This document shows positions 45,918-54,914 of a stretch of 64,000 nucleotides of DNA, piece after piece. Source of the stretch: JAALLB01 sp017643495 (GTDB taxonomy: Bacteria; Pseudomonadota; Alphaproteobacteria; Rhizobiales; Rhizobiaceae); contig OZ244147.1 of the NCBI GenBank assembly GCA_965216105.1, positions 3,410,001 to 3,474,000 on the forward strand, given 5' to 3'. Position 1 is the first letter of the stretch; every line of letters begins with the position of its first letter. Below the pieces are notes generated by a model that worked only from the letters and a program-made list of their open reading frames with translations, searched no databases and was not told the DNA's origin. Position numbers and translations under genes: made by a program.

Positions 45918-47198
45918 TTACTTCTTGCGGGTTAACCCTTTCAGGAACCCGAACGCGGATTTTTTCTCATTCTTGATCTCTGCCCGGCCGGTCACAATCT
46001 GCGACAAGTTCATCATGGTTTCAGCAATCGGGCTTTTCGCATCCGCTTCCGAAATCATCTGCCCATTGTTGGCCGCAAGGCCAAAAAGACCGGGATCGAA
46101 CGGGATGATCACTGATGGCTCAAGGCCAATGGCACCCGCAAAGTCGGAAACCGAAATTTCCGGACGCTTTTGCATGCCGACCTTGTTCATCACCAGACGT
46201 GGTGGTGTGTCATTCGGACGGATTTCGACAAGCGTATCTGCAAGATTCTTTGCATTGCGCAAATTGGCAAGCTCGGGTTCAGCGGTAAGCACCACTTCAT
46301 CTGCTGCCGCAAGGACCTGTTTGGTCCAGCCATTCCACTGGTTGGGCAGGTCAACAACCACACAAGGCGCACCGCGTTGCGCAACTTCCAGAATTGAGCT
46401 GAAAGCCTGCGCATCGAAATCATAGGTCCGCTCGAGGGTGGAGGGTGCTGCCAGAAGGCTAAGATGCTTGGCACATTTTGCAAGCAAACGGTCGAGAAGA
46501 ATGTCATCAACCCGGTCCGGTGAGAAAACGGCGTCTGCAATCCCTTGTGTCGGATCCTGATCCAGGTTCATGTTGGCTGTACCAAATGCAAGATCAAGGT
46601 CCGCAAGTACGACCTCATTATTGTATACGGAAGAAACCTGCCAGGCGACGTTGTGACAAATGGTGGAAGAACCAGCCCCACCCTTGGCTCCGATGAATGC
46701 AATCATCTTGCCAAGCGGGCCATTTTCCTCACTGGAGAAAATATCCGAAATGGCCATCATGACATCCGCCATTGAAACCGGTGCAACCAGATATTCCGAA
46801 ATACCGTTACTGACAAGTTGACGATACATCAGGATATCGTTCAGGTGCCCAATGACGATGACCTTGGTTGTCGAATCGCAGACATCGGCCAATCCGCCCA
46901 GTTCAGCCATCAGTTCATCACCCGACTTGCGGCTTTCTATAATGATCAGGTTTGGCGTAGGAGCGCTGCCGTAATAATCAGTTGCACCCGCAATTCCACC
47001 CATGTTCACCGAAACATGCGCGCGGGACATGCGCCGGTCACCGGAAGCCATTTCAAGCGTCTGGCGAATGGTGTCCGTTTCACAGAACGCCTGGATCGTG
47101 ATCCTTGGAATCGGACGAACCTCGGAAAGCCCTTCCTTGTCCTGATCTCCCGGGACCTGATCCACATATTGCATAGCTTGTGCAGCGGTTTCAGACAT
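45918..47198 (-). CDS. cpaE: Tad pilus localisation protein CpaE/TadZ
   Basis: 426 residues: an N-terminal receiver-like domain (about 35-150) without the full phosphoacceptor set and a ParA/MinD-like ATPase domain (about 155-400) with the deviant Walker A GAKGGAGSSTICHN (serine replacing the usual lysine-threonine signature residue pattern) typical of TadZ. TadZ/CpaE places the pilus machine at the cell pole. Ribosome-binding site AGAGG precedes the ATG. Between cpaD and tadA. Confidence 0.94.
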   Translation of the reverse strand: MSETAAQAMQYVDQVPGDQDKEGLSEVRPIPRITIQAFCETDTIRQTLEMASGDRRMSRAHVSVNMGGIAGATDYYGSAPTPNLIIIESRKSGDELMAELGGLADVCDSTTKVIVIGHLNDILMYRQLVSNGISEYLVAPVSMADVMMAISDIFSSEENGPLGKMIAFIGAKGGAGSSTICHNVAWQVSSVYNNEVVLADLDLAFGTANMNLDQDPTQGIADAVFSPDRVDDILLDRLLAKCAKHLSLLAAPSTLERTYDFDAQAFSSILEVAQRGAPCVVVDLPNQWNGWTKQVLAAADEVVLTAEPELANLRNAKNLADTLVEIRPNDTPPRLVMNKVGMQKRPEISVSDFAGAIGLEPSVIIPFDPGLFGLAANNGQMISEADAKSPIAETMMNLSQIVTGRAEIKNEKKSAFGFLKGLTRKK

Positions 47199-47254
47199 CT
47201 TGTATCCTCTAATTCTTCATTTCTGCCTTTCGGCAAACTTGCCCGGCACCGGGT

Positions 47255-47983
47255 TTATGTTCCGTCAGCGCGCCAGTCAGAGATCACGTTGTCCCTGCGG
47301 CTTGCATCGATTTCCGAAACACCCCGCGGCCCCAGCAGGTCTTCCGGATTGGCAATCATTTCAGCAAGATTGTTCTGCGTTGCGCAGCCGTAATTGCCGT
47401 AATTGACATTTTCCCTGGTATCTCCAAGGTCATCACCCCACTGACCGCACTCGCTTGCCACCTGAGCCCGGGCTGTTCCGTAAACAAGCCTGATGGTGGC
47501 TGCATCACCGTGGTTCGAGGCATGATATCTCTCGATCTTTATCTGGTTTTCAGTCAGGCCAAGAAACTTCATGTGCCGAACCATGTCCGCGCCGACATGA
47601 CGGGCAGCGTTTTCATTATGGGATCCGGCAGGCAACATCAGGTGAAGCGTTTTGGCACCGGAACTCCTGAACTGCCCGACCATCGCAGTCACCACACCCC
47701 GGTGGCGGGATGACATGGACCGCATCGAACGCGTGACGACGAGATCCTCTTTCTGCTCCGACTGTGAAACAACAATCGGATGGACGGTACGATAGTCTTT
47801 CGGAATCGAACCGACCGTGAAGTGATCCTTCTGGTAGGACGCACATCCGGCAAGTACGAGACTGGCGGAAACAACCGTCAGCTTGATTGTTGCGCCAAAT
47901 ACAGTCCGACAATCACGGACGACAGGGGCGGTGTTGTTATGTACTCGAGACATGTTTCTTGCTCCGTTAACAGGTTTCATCAT
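47255..47983 (-). CDS. cpaD: Pilus biogenesis lipoprotein CpaD
   Basis: 242 residues if the ATG overlapping the cpaC stop (47983) is used. Lipobox LVLAGC places the lipid at C47; the 20-odd residues before the hydrophobic core are longer than usual, so ATG 47953 is a possible start. CpaD-type features: DYRTVHPIVVSQSEQ and GYNGC-like ending NYGNYGCATQNNLAEMIANP followed by DLLGPRG. Outer-membrane lipoprotein required for Flp pilus assembly with the CpaC secretin. Confidence 0.92.
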   Translation of the reverse strand: MMKPVNGARNMSRVHNNTAPVVRDCRTVFGATIKLTVVSASLVLAGCASYQKDHFTVGSIPKDYRTVHPIVVSQSEQKEDLVVTRSMRSMSSRHRGVVTAMVGQFRSSGAKTLHLMLPAGSHNENAARHVGADMVRHMKFLGLTENQIKIERYHASNHGDAATIRLVYGTARAQVASECGQWGDDLGDTRENVNYGNYGCATQNNLAEMIANPEDLLGPRGVSEIDASRRDNVISDWRADGT

Positions 47984-49509
47984 TTGAAAATGAAACCAAC
48001 CTTTCCGTGATAGCGACCTTCGGGCAGTTCGCCTTCAACGCGTCCGTATACGCGGTTCAAGCGACCCAGGAAGTTTGCCGCGCCGTCTGCCGTGGGCGCA
48101 AAATTGTCGTCAGGCCTTGCCAGCTTGTTGCGGGCGACGGGACGAACGAGATATGGCGTGGCGATGATGACCAGCTCTGTTTCATAGCGTTGGAAATCCC
48201 GGCTTCTGAAAAGCGTGCCCAAAACGGGAATCTTGCTCAAACCCGGAAATCCGGAGGCAGCCTGCCGGACATCATCCTTGAGAAGACCTGCAAGCACCAT
48301 TGCCCCACCAGAAGGCAATTCAACTGTTGTCTCCGCCTCACGGCGACGAATGCCGGGTAAGCTTGATGCATTGAAATTGCCCCGCTGGATCACTCCTGAT
48401 CCTTCAGTTGTGGGCTCAGAGACTTCTGTAGCGATCCGAAGGCTGATCCGCCCAGGCGCCAGTACAACCGGGGTAAACGTAAGAGATACCCCGTATTCCA
48501 CTTCCTTGAACGAATACTCTACGCCTTCTTCGTTTTCTGTTTTTCCAGATGCAAGATTGTATTCACCACCAACTGAAAACGAAGCGGTTTCTCCTGATAT
48601 GGCGGTCAGTGACGGCTCCGCCAGCGTTCGCATTACACCTGCCTGGTTAAGCGCCCGAAGAACGCCATCCACAGATTCACCCCCGGCCGATGAATAGCTT
48701 GCGTTGATGCCGCTACGGGCAACCGGGTTACCAAAACCGAAAGGGTTGTCGGTCAGAAGACCAAAATCGACATTGCCTGCAGTAAGACCCGCGGACGTGA
48801 TGTCAATACCGAGCTGCTTCACGATTGTGCGCTGGATTTCAGCAATGGTGACTTTCAGGTGGACCTGGTCTTCGGCCTCAATCCTGAGAAGGTTTACCAC
48901 CTGGCTCTCCCGGCGCTCTTCCTGTCCGATTATGAAGTTACCACCGCCAGTAATGCTGGTAGAATTGTTCTGGAACTGGTTTGTTGTTGCCTCACCGCCT
49001 GTGATGAAGGCTTGGGCAAGCTGCAATACCCGTGCCGAGGCCTGGGGTGTTGGAACCGTGCCGGTCAATATGATGTTGTCATTGACGATCTCTACAGTCA
49101 CATTGGAACCAGGCACATACTTTTTGAGGTTGTCTTCAAGGCCGGTGATGTCCCGCTCAATCTCCAGATCAATGCTGAGTAGCTGGTTGCCATTCACATC
49201 AAAGATAAACAGGTTGGTTGAGCCGACCTGTTTGGCAAAAATGTAGATACGCCTTGCTGTTCGCGTAATTGCATCTGCCACTTCAGGGTTCGCCACAAGT
49301 ATATCATGCGCATCGCCAGGAAGATCAATGACGATAGACTTGTTGAGACCTACCTTCACCCGCTTGCTTTTGCCGATCGCGGATTTCGATATCTTCAGAT
49401 AATTCTTGTTCGCGTGGGCAAGACCGGAATTTCCGGCTGCAAGGCCGCCGGCAAAAATCATTGCCGAGAACAGCAATGTCCAGACCAGAACCAGTTTAAC
49501 ATTACGCAT
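47980..49509 (-). CDS. cpaC: Pilus secretin CpaC/RcpA
   Basis: 509 residues from ATG 49509 (AAGGA eight bases upstream); ATG 49533, just past the cpaB stop, is the alternative. Signal peptide (LVWTLLFSAMIFAGG), an N-terminal pilus domain (KSIVIDLPGDAHDILVANP with STNLFIFDVNGNQLLSIDLE), a BON-like segment and a secretin barrel (VHLKVTIAEIQRTIVKQLG; ETTVELPSGGAMVLAGLL; SKIPVLGTLFRSRDFQRYET). It forms the outer-membrane pore for the pilus. A separate gene at 51818 repeats the N-terminal domain alone. Confidence 0.94.
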   Translation of the reverse strand: MRNVKLVLVWTLLFSAMIFAGGLAAGNSGLAHANKNYLKISKSAIGKSKRVKVGLNKSIVIDLPGDAHDILVANPEVADAITRTARRIYIFAKQVGSTNLFIFDVNGNQLLSIDLEIERDITGLEDNLKKYVPGSNVTVEIVNDNIILTGTVPTPQASARVLQLAQAFITGGEATTNQFQNNSTSITGGGNFIIGQEERRESQVVNLLRIEAEDQVHLKVTIAEIQRTIVKQLGIDITSAGLTAGNVDFGLLTDNPFGFGNPVARSGINASYSSAGGESVDGVLRALNQAGVMRTLAEPSLTAISGETASFSVGGEYNLASGKTENEEGVEYSFKEVEYGVSLTFTPVVLAPGRISLRIATEVSEPTTEGSGVIQRGNFNASSLPGIRRREAETTVELPSGGAMVLAGLLKDDVRQAASGFPGLSKIPVLGTLFRSRDFQRYETELVIIATPYLVRPVARNKLARPDDNFAPTADGAANFLGRLNRVYGRVEGELPEGRYHGKVGFIFK

Positions 49510-49534
49510 GGTACTTTTCCTTACTTTGGACATC

Positions 49535-50365
49535 TCACTCACTCGCCTTTTTCGGACGCGCGATGACTTCCTTCTTGTTGCCGAACCGGATGATTGCGAC
49601 ACGACCGTTTCCTGTCTCACCGCTGAGGAGGTGTTCAGCACCTTTGCTCGGCTCTTCGTCACTGTCTTCCAGTGATCGCAATGAAAGGGTCAGGCGGTCT
49701 GCAATCTGTTGGGCGACGGTCAGAATTTGGGCTTGCCGCGGACTGAGTTGAAGCGTTGCCGTTTCGCCCACGACGACAGATTCTCCGTCCTTTTCTTCAA
49801 CGGTCTGGTCGATTGCCAGTACGCGAATATTTTCCAGAATGGTTTCGGTGACATACTGATTGGCGCCGGTTGCCTCGTCACCCTGCCGGGTCATGATTAC
49901 ATCCACCCTGTCATTAGGCAGGATAAACCCGCCAGCGCCGGTTGCCGTTGATATGGACGTGGCAATGGCACGCTGTCCGGTTGGCAGAATTGCCGACATG
50001 TAACCGTTTCCTGAACGTACCAGTTTGCTCTGGCGTACAGGCTCACCGGCAAAGAATGCCGACCTTGCTATTGCGGGCAGTTCATCCAGATCAAGACCGT
50101 CAGGAGAATCGCTCCGTGAAACAAACCCGTCAGCCACCCCTTCCTTTGGCCACTTCTTCCATTCCAGCATGTCCGCCCGGAGGGATGTGCCCAGAGGAAT
50201 GTCCTGACTGGCTACCAGTACTTCTTCCAGATCGATCTGAGGAACTGATGGCACCTCTGTCACTACAGGGACCGGTTCGACCGAGGTAAGGTTGTTTGCC
50301 ACCATGGCCGCTCCACCCGCTGCGACAAACGCAACACCCAAAACCGCAAGCTGAGCTACTTTCAT
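49535..50365 (-). CDS. cpaB: Flp pilus assembly protein CpaB/RcpC
   Basis: 276 residues from ATG 50365 (AAGGAAG six bases upstream). One N-terminal helix (KVAQLAVLGVAFVAAGGAAM), a SAF domain (about 48-115; LVASQDIPLGTSLRADMLEW) and the RcpC domain (VDVIMTRQGD; LQLSPRQAQILTVAQQIADRLTLSLRS-type). It lies in the periplasm beside the secretin and stabilises it. First of the block cpaB-cpaC-cpaD-cpaE-tadA-tadB-tadC. Confidence 0.94.
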   Translation of the reverse strand: MKVAQLAVLGVAFVAAGGAAMVANNLTSVEPVPVVTEVPSVPQIDLEEVLVASQDIPLGTSLRADMLEWKKWPKEGVADGFVSRSDSPDGLDLDELPAIARSAFFAGEPVRQSKLVRSGNGYMSAILPTGQRAIATSISTATGAGGFILPNDRVDVIMTRQGDEATGANQYVTETILENIRVLAIDQTVEEKDGESVVVGETATLQLSPRQAQILTVAQQIADRLTLSLRSLEDSDEEPSKGAEHLLSGETGNGRVAIIRFGNKKEVIARPKKASE

Positions 50366-50512
50366 TCCGACTTCCTTCGCGTACAATCATGTCTGAGACA
50401 GACTTACTCGTCGCGATCTTGCACCCGGAATGGTGTACTTATGGTTAATGAAAGCCTGATTTTTCTGGTTAAGCATTTCTTGCCAAACTGCTTCCGGCAA
50501 TCTGCAGACCCC

Positions 50513-50542
50513 AAAAAGAAAAAACCGGGATCTACCCGGCTT
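50513..50542 (-). terminator. Terminator after the prepilin peptidase gene
   Basis: On the minus strand, arms GCCGGG and CCCGGT around TAGAT, followed by TTTTTCTTTTT, 20-50 bases after the cpaA stop. It separates the flp-cpaA unit from cpaB onward. Confidence 0.8.
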
Positions 50543-50563
50543 TTCACATCGTTGCATATCTGG

Positions 50564-51082
50564 CTACAAGGACGCAGCCAAACTGTATATGTGCTCACTC
50601 CATTTGGTGTGCGGATAGATGATCACGGCGCTGATACCAAGGGCAATCCCGTAAGGAACACCGTTATTCGTGTCATGCAATCGATTGATCCACGGCACCC
50701 TGCTCAATCTTTCAGGAAGAAGTTCGGAACGAAATTTCAACATGAGGAGGGTAAGAACACCGCCCAGTGCTGCAGCCAGCAACAAATAGGAGGCGGCATG
50801 ACTCCACCCGAACCAGAGACCGGTTGCTGCTGCCAGCTTGGCATCGCCACCGCCAATAATGTTGAATGCAAAAAGGCTAAAGCCCCCCAGAAGAATAACC
50901 CCGAACATGGCCCAGTGCCACAACATGGCCTGGACATCCATTCCTATAAGAAATGCAAACCCCATGAACCCCGCCATCAGGGCAAGCGATACCTTGTTGG
51001 AAATTGTCATTTCAAACAAATCCGTAAAACAGGCATAGATCATCATGAACGGGAAAAGGAAGTATATGAAATAGGTCAACAT
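50564..51082 (-). CDS. cpaA: Prepilin peptidase CpaA/TadV (A24 family)
   Basis: 172 residues, about five transmembrane helices. The two catalytic aspartates are seen in ACFTDLFEMTISN and GGGDAKLAAATGLW (GxGD motif). It lacks the N-methylating domain, as usual for TadV. It cleaves the leader of the Flp pilin encoded just upstream and of TadE-like pseudopilins. The start is ATG 51082 (TTG one codon earlier); the ribosome-binding site is weak, consistent with low need compared with pilin. Confidence 0.93.
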   Translation of the reverse strand: MLTYFIYFLFPFMMIYACFTDLFEMTISNKVSLALMAGFMGFAFLIGMDVQAMLWHWAMFGVILLGGFSLFAFNIIGGGDAKLAAATGLWFGWSHAASYLLLAAALGGVLTLLMLKFRSELLPERLSRVPWINRLHDTNNGVPYGIALGISAVIIYPHTKWSEHIYSLAASL

Positions 51083-51187
51083 CAAATTCGGCCATGGTTT
51101 TGAACTTTCAGACAGTCTATCCCAGAAGCCTCTACCAGTTGGTTAATACCGTCCCTGTTGCAGTCTGTTGAAATGCCCATACAAAAA

Positions 51188-51211
51188 GGTCACCGGCGAT
51201 CGCCGGTGACC
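51188..51211 (-). terminator. Strong hairpin between flp pilin and prepilin peptidase genes
   Basis: A perfect 24-base palindrome, arms GGTCACCGGC and GCCGGTGACC around GATC, followed on the minus strand by TTTTTGT. It lies about 50 bases after the flp stop and 105 before cpaA. It is an efficient rho-independent terminator by shape, so pilin mRNA should greatly exceed the read-through into cpaA. Confidence 0.88.
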
Positions 51212-51262
51212 TCATGTTTCTTGTTCCAATATCAGATGCCGCGCTCGTCGCGGCATTACCGA

Positions 51263-51427
51263 TTACTTGGTCAGCTGAGCTGATACCTTGCCGAATGTAG
51301 TGGCAATGTCAGATCCGAGCGTGGTCGCTGCAGAGATGATGGCAACAGAGATAAGTGCAGCAATCAGGCCGTATTCGATTGCAGTTGCACCAGATTCATT
51401 TTTTACAAAGCGTGCTACGAGTTTCAT
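51263..51427 (-). CDS. flp: Flp/Fap-type pilin (type IVb)
   Basis: 54 residues from ATG 51427 (AAGGAG eight bases upstream); an upstream in-frame start adds 36 residues that pilins lack. Leader MKLVARFVKNESG is cut after G13; the mature 41-residue pilin begins ATAIEYGLIAALISVAII with the conserved glutamate at position 5 and tyrosine at 6. It is the major subunit of the Tad pilus. An upstream dyad CCAGGT-N8-ACCTGG (51473-51492) lies in its leader/promoter region. Confidence 0.95.
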   Translation of the reverse strand: MKLVARFVKNESGATAIEYGLIAALISVAIISAATTLGSDIATTFGKVSAQLTK

Positions 51428-51817
51428 GTTGTGCTCCTTAAACTCCAAGTGATTCTCACTACTTTTTTTGGACCAGGTTGATCCTGACCTGGAGCAAATG
51501 TAGCGCTGAAGAATTGAAAAGAGTTTAAGCTGCATGGTTACCGAAACCCTAAGGCGGGCAGTTCGTCATGCTGGTTAAAGAAGATACACCAAGTGACAAA
51601 CAATTCAACCGATTTAGTATGGCCGAACCGTATATGCCGATGAAGAAACGCGGGATAGCCGGCGTATTTATCTGGCGTATATATAATGTATAGACACTGA
51701 ATTGTGATGCCACATCAATCTGGGTCACGCTTGTAGCTGATTTCACAATCTGCCGTGATTAATGGTTCGTTCACCAAAATAGCCGATATTGCTTTCAGTA
51801 AATTGTCGGAGTGAATC
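51428..51817. promoter_or_regulatory. Divergent control region of the Flp pilus locus
   Basis: About 390 bases between flp (minus) and the pilus N-domain gene (plus). It holds the dyad CCAGGT-N8-ACCTGG (51473-51492) near flp and a TATAAT-containing AT-rich stretch near 51670-51685. I see no open frame, tRNA or riboswitch in it. Promoter positions are guesses; the length and position make it the natural place for control of both halves of the locus. Confidence 0.45.
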
Positions 51818-52291
51818 ATGTACAAGCTCATCGCTACCCTATTCCTTGCCGCATCAACGGGATTGGCATCCGGCCTCCCCTCAACTGCGGAACAGGTCAG
51901 CAATTCTGTTGTTGTGACTGTGGATCAGGCGAAGATATTCCGTGTTTCACGCCCGGCCGGCACAATCATTATCGGAAATCCGGCTATTGTTGATGCAACT
52001 GTTGAGGATGACCAGACACTTGTCCTGACTGGGCGATCCTTTGGCGTCACAAACCTCATCGTCCTTGATCCAAATGGCGATGCAATTGTGGATCAACAAG
52101 TGACCGTTAGAGGACATGAATTCAATACTGTCCGCATCTATCGCGGTGGTCTCAGTCGGGAAACAATGGCTTGCGCAACCGGATCACCTTGCGAGCCTAC
52201 GCTTACCATTGGCGATGACAATGAAGCATTCAGCCTGGCCCGCGAGCAAATACAAGGCCGCAACCAGCTTTCCGAAGGCAACGCAAACTAG
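51818..52291 (+). CDS. Exported stand-alone pilus/secretin N-terminal-domain protein
   Basis: 157 residues with signal peptide (TLFLAASTGLASGLPSTA) and one domain resembling the N-terminal domain of the CpaC secretin: QAKIFRVSRPAGTIIIGNPA and SFGVTNLIVLDPNGDAIVDQ correspond to the CpaC stretches ending NPEVADA and NLFIFDVNGNQ. No secretin barrel follows; the C-terminal 50 residues are polar with a Cys pair (MACATGSPCEP). GGAG precedes the ATG. It starts the plus-strand half of the pilus locus, upstream of the TadE-like genes. A periplasmic adaptor or decoy for the secretin is possible (inference). Confidence 0.85.
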   Translation: MYKLIATLFLAASTGLASGLPSTAEQVSNSVVVTVDQAKIFRVSRPAGTIIIGNPAIVDATVEDDQTLVLTGRSFGVTNLIVLDPNGDAIVDQQVTVRGHEFNTVRIYRGGLSRETMACATGSPCEPTLTIGDDNEAFSLAREQIQGRNQLSEGNAN

Positions 52292-52434
52292 CAGGTGCCT
52301 GTCTGAAGAGACCGTCCTGAAACCTTAACCTTTGGTTAAGAGGTGCCCAAGCTCCGGCGGAGACGGATAAAGGGAATCTAAACACTCTCTTTTTATCATT
52401 ACCCTGCAAATAAAGCAGGGTTGCGAGTGAAATC

Positions 52435-53001
52435 ATGGTGACCAAAGACATTGGGTCAAAAAAGTTGCAAAGCAAACGTTTCAAAGGACTGTTCAGGCGT
52501 TTTGGCAAACAGGATGACGGAGCGACAATGGTCGAGTTCGCCATTGTGGCAGGACCGTTTTTCCTGCTGATTTTCTCCATCATCGAGACTTCGATTTTCT
52601 TCTTTGCCTCACAATATCTGGAAAACAGTGTCGATGAAGTAACTCGCAAACTGCGCACGGGCCAGTTGAAAGACATAAAGACTGCGAAGGATTTCAAGGA
52701 AGAGTTCTGCAAGGAAATCAACGTGCTCTTTGACTGTGAAACCGGCCTCAAAGTCCGCGTTGAAACTGCAGCCAAGTTTGAAGACCTTTCCAAACCGCCA
52801 GAGCCGAACGAAAAAACAGGTGAACTTAACGACGCCGATTATTATTACCAGAAACCCGGTCCCCAGGAGATCGTTCAGGTAACGGCAACCTATCTCTGGC
52901 CCATCTACACGAATTATTCCGCACCGTTGACGAAACCGGGACTTTCCGGAGCTGCTGTGATGCATGCAACCAATGTCGTGCGTACCGAACCGTTTGAGTA
53001 G
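52435..53001 (+). CDS. tadE: TadE-like minor pilin
   Basis: 188 residues. The TadE motif GATMVEFAIVAGPFFLLIFS follows a basic cytoplasmic leader of about 27 residues; a single helix anchors a periplasmic domain. TadE-type pseudopilins are cleaved by the prepilin peptidase and assist pilus assembly. Followed by the second TadE-like gene after eight bases. A cysteine pair (EFCKEINVLFDCE) may form a disulfide. Confidence 0.9.
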   Translation: MVTKDIGSKKLQSKRFKGLFRRFGKQDDGATMVEFAIVAGPFFLLIFSIIETSIFFFASQYLENSVDEVTRKLRTGQLKDIKTAKDFKEEFCKEINVLFDCETGLKVRVETAAKFEDLSKPPEPNEKTGELNDADYYYQKPGPQEIVQVTATYLWPIYTNYSAPLTKPGLSGAAVMHATNVVRTEPFE

Positions 53002-53009
53002 GACAAGGC

Positions 53010-53651
53010 ATGAAAAAACTTTTTCACACCACAGCCGTTCAGTCCAGACTTCCGGGAAAACTGGCAAACACACTACGCGACAACAAGGGCGTGGCAGCAG
53101 TGGAATTTGCCCTGATTGCACCACTTCTGATTATCCTGTTCATGGGAACGGTAGAGACTTCTTACGCGGTTTCCATTGATCGCAAGATTTCCCGGACAGC
53201 CAGTGCAATCGCAGACCTGATTACCCAATCAGCCGAACTCAAAGAGAATGATGTAAAGCAGATCATGACGATCGCTCCAAAGATCATGGCTCCCTATGAA
53301 CTTGTACCCTGCATTGTCATATCCGGCATAGAAATAAAGAACGGCAAGGCCACAATCGCCTGGAGCCGTGACAACTCCGACACAAGCAATGCAAATTGCT
53401 TCTCGAAAAAGGATGCGACCGATATCGCACGCAAGGAACGGGCTGCAGGAAGCGAGTATCCCGTTCCGGCCTCCATCAAGATTGATGATACATTTCTTGT
53501 TGCAGCAGAAGTTGAAGCTGACCATACCCCCATTGTCGGCATCTTCGGACAGAAAAACGTCGGAGTGGAAAAGGATGCAACTGCCATTACCCTGGGAGAC
53601 AGCATCCTGTTGAGACCGCGGATTGGCGACAAGGTAACAATCAAGCCATAG
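53010..53651 (+). CDS. Second TadE/TadG-like minor pilin
   Basis: 213 residues with basic leader and helix GVAAVEFALIAPLLIILFMG (TadE-type processing site with glutamate), then a periplasmic domain of about 150 residues. It is too short and lacks the von Willebrand A domain of classical TadG, so it best fits a TadF/TadE-type pseudopilin. Last gene of the plus-strand pilus block; a bidirectional hairpin follows. Confidence 0.88.
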   Translation: MKKLFHTTAVQSRLPGKLANTLRDNKGVAAVEFALIAPLLIILFMGTVETSYAVSIDRKISRTASAIADLITQSAELKENDVKQIMTIAPKIMAPYELVPCIVISGIEIKNGKATIAWSRDNSDTSNANCFSKKDATDIARKERAAGSEYPVPASIKIDDTFLVAAEVEADHTPIVGIFGQKNVGVEKDATAITLGDSILLRPRIGDKVTIKP

Positions 53652-53684
53652 ATTTACGGAGCGGTCAGCGTCCATCCAATAGAT

Positions 53685-53707
53685 AAGGATGGCAAATGCC
53701 ATCCTTT
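53685..53707. terminator. Bidirectional hairpin between the pilus block and the PhnD-type gene
   Basis: Perfect arms AAGGATGGCA and TGCCATCCTT with an AA centre, followed by TTTCT on the plus strand, between two convergent genes whose stops are only about 64 bases apart. Likely ends transcription from both sides. Confidence 0.75.
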
Positions 53708-53714
53708 CTGGTGA

Positions 53715-54746
53715 TCACCCGTCAACAGCTGGTTGTTCGGCAAGGCTATCCTCAACGGCAGTGTTATCCGAAGGGTCCTTCTCGCCGTCCGGTTCAGTGA
53801 CCGGCTCCGGAGCCTTGTACATCCCGTCAACAAACCTGACGAGCATGTTGAACCTGTCTGGTCGGGTAGCGGCAAACCCGCCTCCAAGAACCGGCTCAAC
53901 GGCGTCATAGGCCAACGCATCATCCTCATACAGGTTAAGCAGGGTATCACGGAGCAATCTTTTTGCCTCACCTCCCAGTTTGCGACGCACCACATGCGGA
54001 TGATGGGGTATTTGTGGAGATTTCCAGAGAACAGGATAATCCGGTGCCCGCCCCTGGGTCAGCCGGTTGATCTGGCGCAGTGTGCCTCTTGAATACCCTT
54101 CAGCGGGATTGCCAGTCAGCGAACTCCAGCCAATCAGCGCGTCAGCCTTTCCCTCAATCAGGCTTTCCATCGCACCGGACGGTGAAGCCGTTTCATGCAG
54201 GCCAATACTTTCGGGTGATGCCAAAAGGCCTTCCGAGACCAACAGGTTCATTACAAGCTTGTGGCCTGTCATCGATTCCCTGTCGAGACTTGCCACAGTC
54301 CTTCCGGACAGTTCGCTTGCGGAAACCGGCCCTCCGGGCCTGCCAATCAGGACAGCATGAAACCCGTCAGTACTGTCACCCGCCTTAGGCACAACAAGCG
54401 GTTCAATACATTTGCATGCCACCTCGGCCAGCGCATAGCCAATTGCAGGTAAAACCGCATATTCTATCCTGGCACTCGTGAATGCATTTATCAGAGCCAT
54501 CGCATCGGGTGCAGGATAAAACTCCACCTCAATTCCCAACTCATCGGTCAAAACCAGGCGGAACGGCTCAAGCCTGGCAAGATGGGCAGCGCGATCGCCT
54601 TCAACGACAAAACCAACCCTGAATATCCCGACATCACTTCGCCAATCCGCTTTTGCTTGCTGTAGGGCAACAGGATGAAAAATGGCAACCAGAGACAAAA
54701 TCAGGGTTGCAAAAAAAGCTCTTCCAAAATTTGGCAAGTACCGCAT
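53715..54746 (-). CDS. PhnD-like periplasmic substrate-binding protein (orphan)
   Basis: 343 residues with signal peptide (FATLILSLVAIFHPVALQQA). Fold family of phosphate/phosphite/phosphonate binding proteins: VGFVVEGDRAAHLARLEPFR, LINAFTSARIEYAVLPAIGY and GRTVASLDRESMTGHKLVMN. C-terminal 40 residues are acidic and low-complexity (EPDGEKDPSDNTAVEDSLAE). No ABC permease or ATPase is adjacent, so transport of phosphonate cannot be assumed; such orphans also serve as sensory proteins. Convergent with the TadE-like genes. Confidence 0.82.
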   Translation of the reverse strand: MRYLPNFGRAFFATLILSLVAIFHPVALQQAKADWRSDVGIFRVGFVVEGDRAAHLARLEPFRLVLTDELGIEVEFYPAPDAMALINAFTSARIEYAVLPAIGYALAEVACKCIEPLVVPKAGDSTDGFHAVLIGRPGGPVSASELSGRTVASLDRESMTGHKLVMNLLVSEGLLASPESIGLHETASPSGAMESLIEGKADALIGWSSLTGNPAEGYSRGTLRQINRLTQGRAPDYPVLWKSPQIPHHPHVVRRKLGGEAKRLLRDTLLNLYEDDALAYDAVEPVLGGGFAATRPDRFNMLVRFVDGMYKAPEPVTEPDGEKDPSDNTAVEDSLAEQPAVDG

Positions 54747-54914
54747 TCATCTTTTCCGATTCAGTATGCTGAGCCTAGCAAAGCCTGCCTTTGCTGCCTA
54801 TGCAAACTACAGAATTTACTTCTCATTTACCTGTTTTCCCGAAACCAGGCCCGATTAGGCACGCTTTCAGATTTGCAGGTTAAATTGGGCAAAAACGGGT
54901 GAGGATATGTTCCC

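Noticed and set aside
51188..51211. Palindrome as a transposon end or attachment site
   Set aside because: Its position right after flp with a following T-run fits a terminator; there is no second copy or mobile gene nearby.
53715..54746. PhnD-like gene as evidence of a phosphonate uptake operon
   Set aside because: No ABC ATPase, permease or C-P lyase gene is adjacent.
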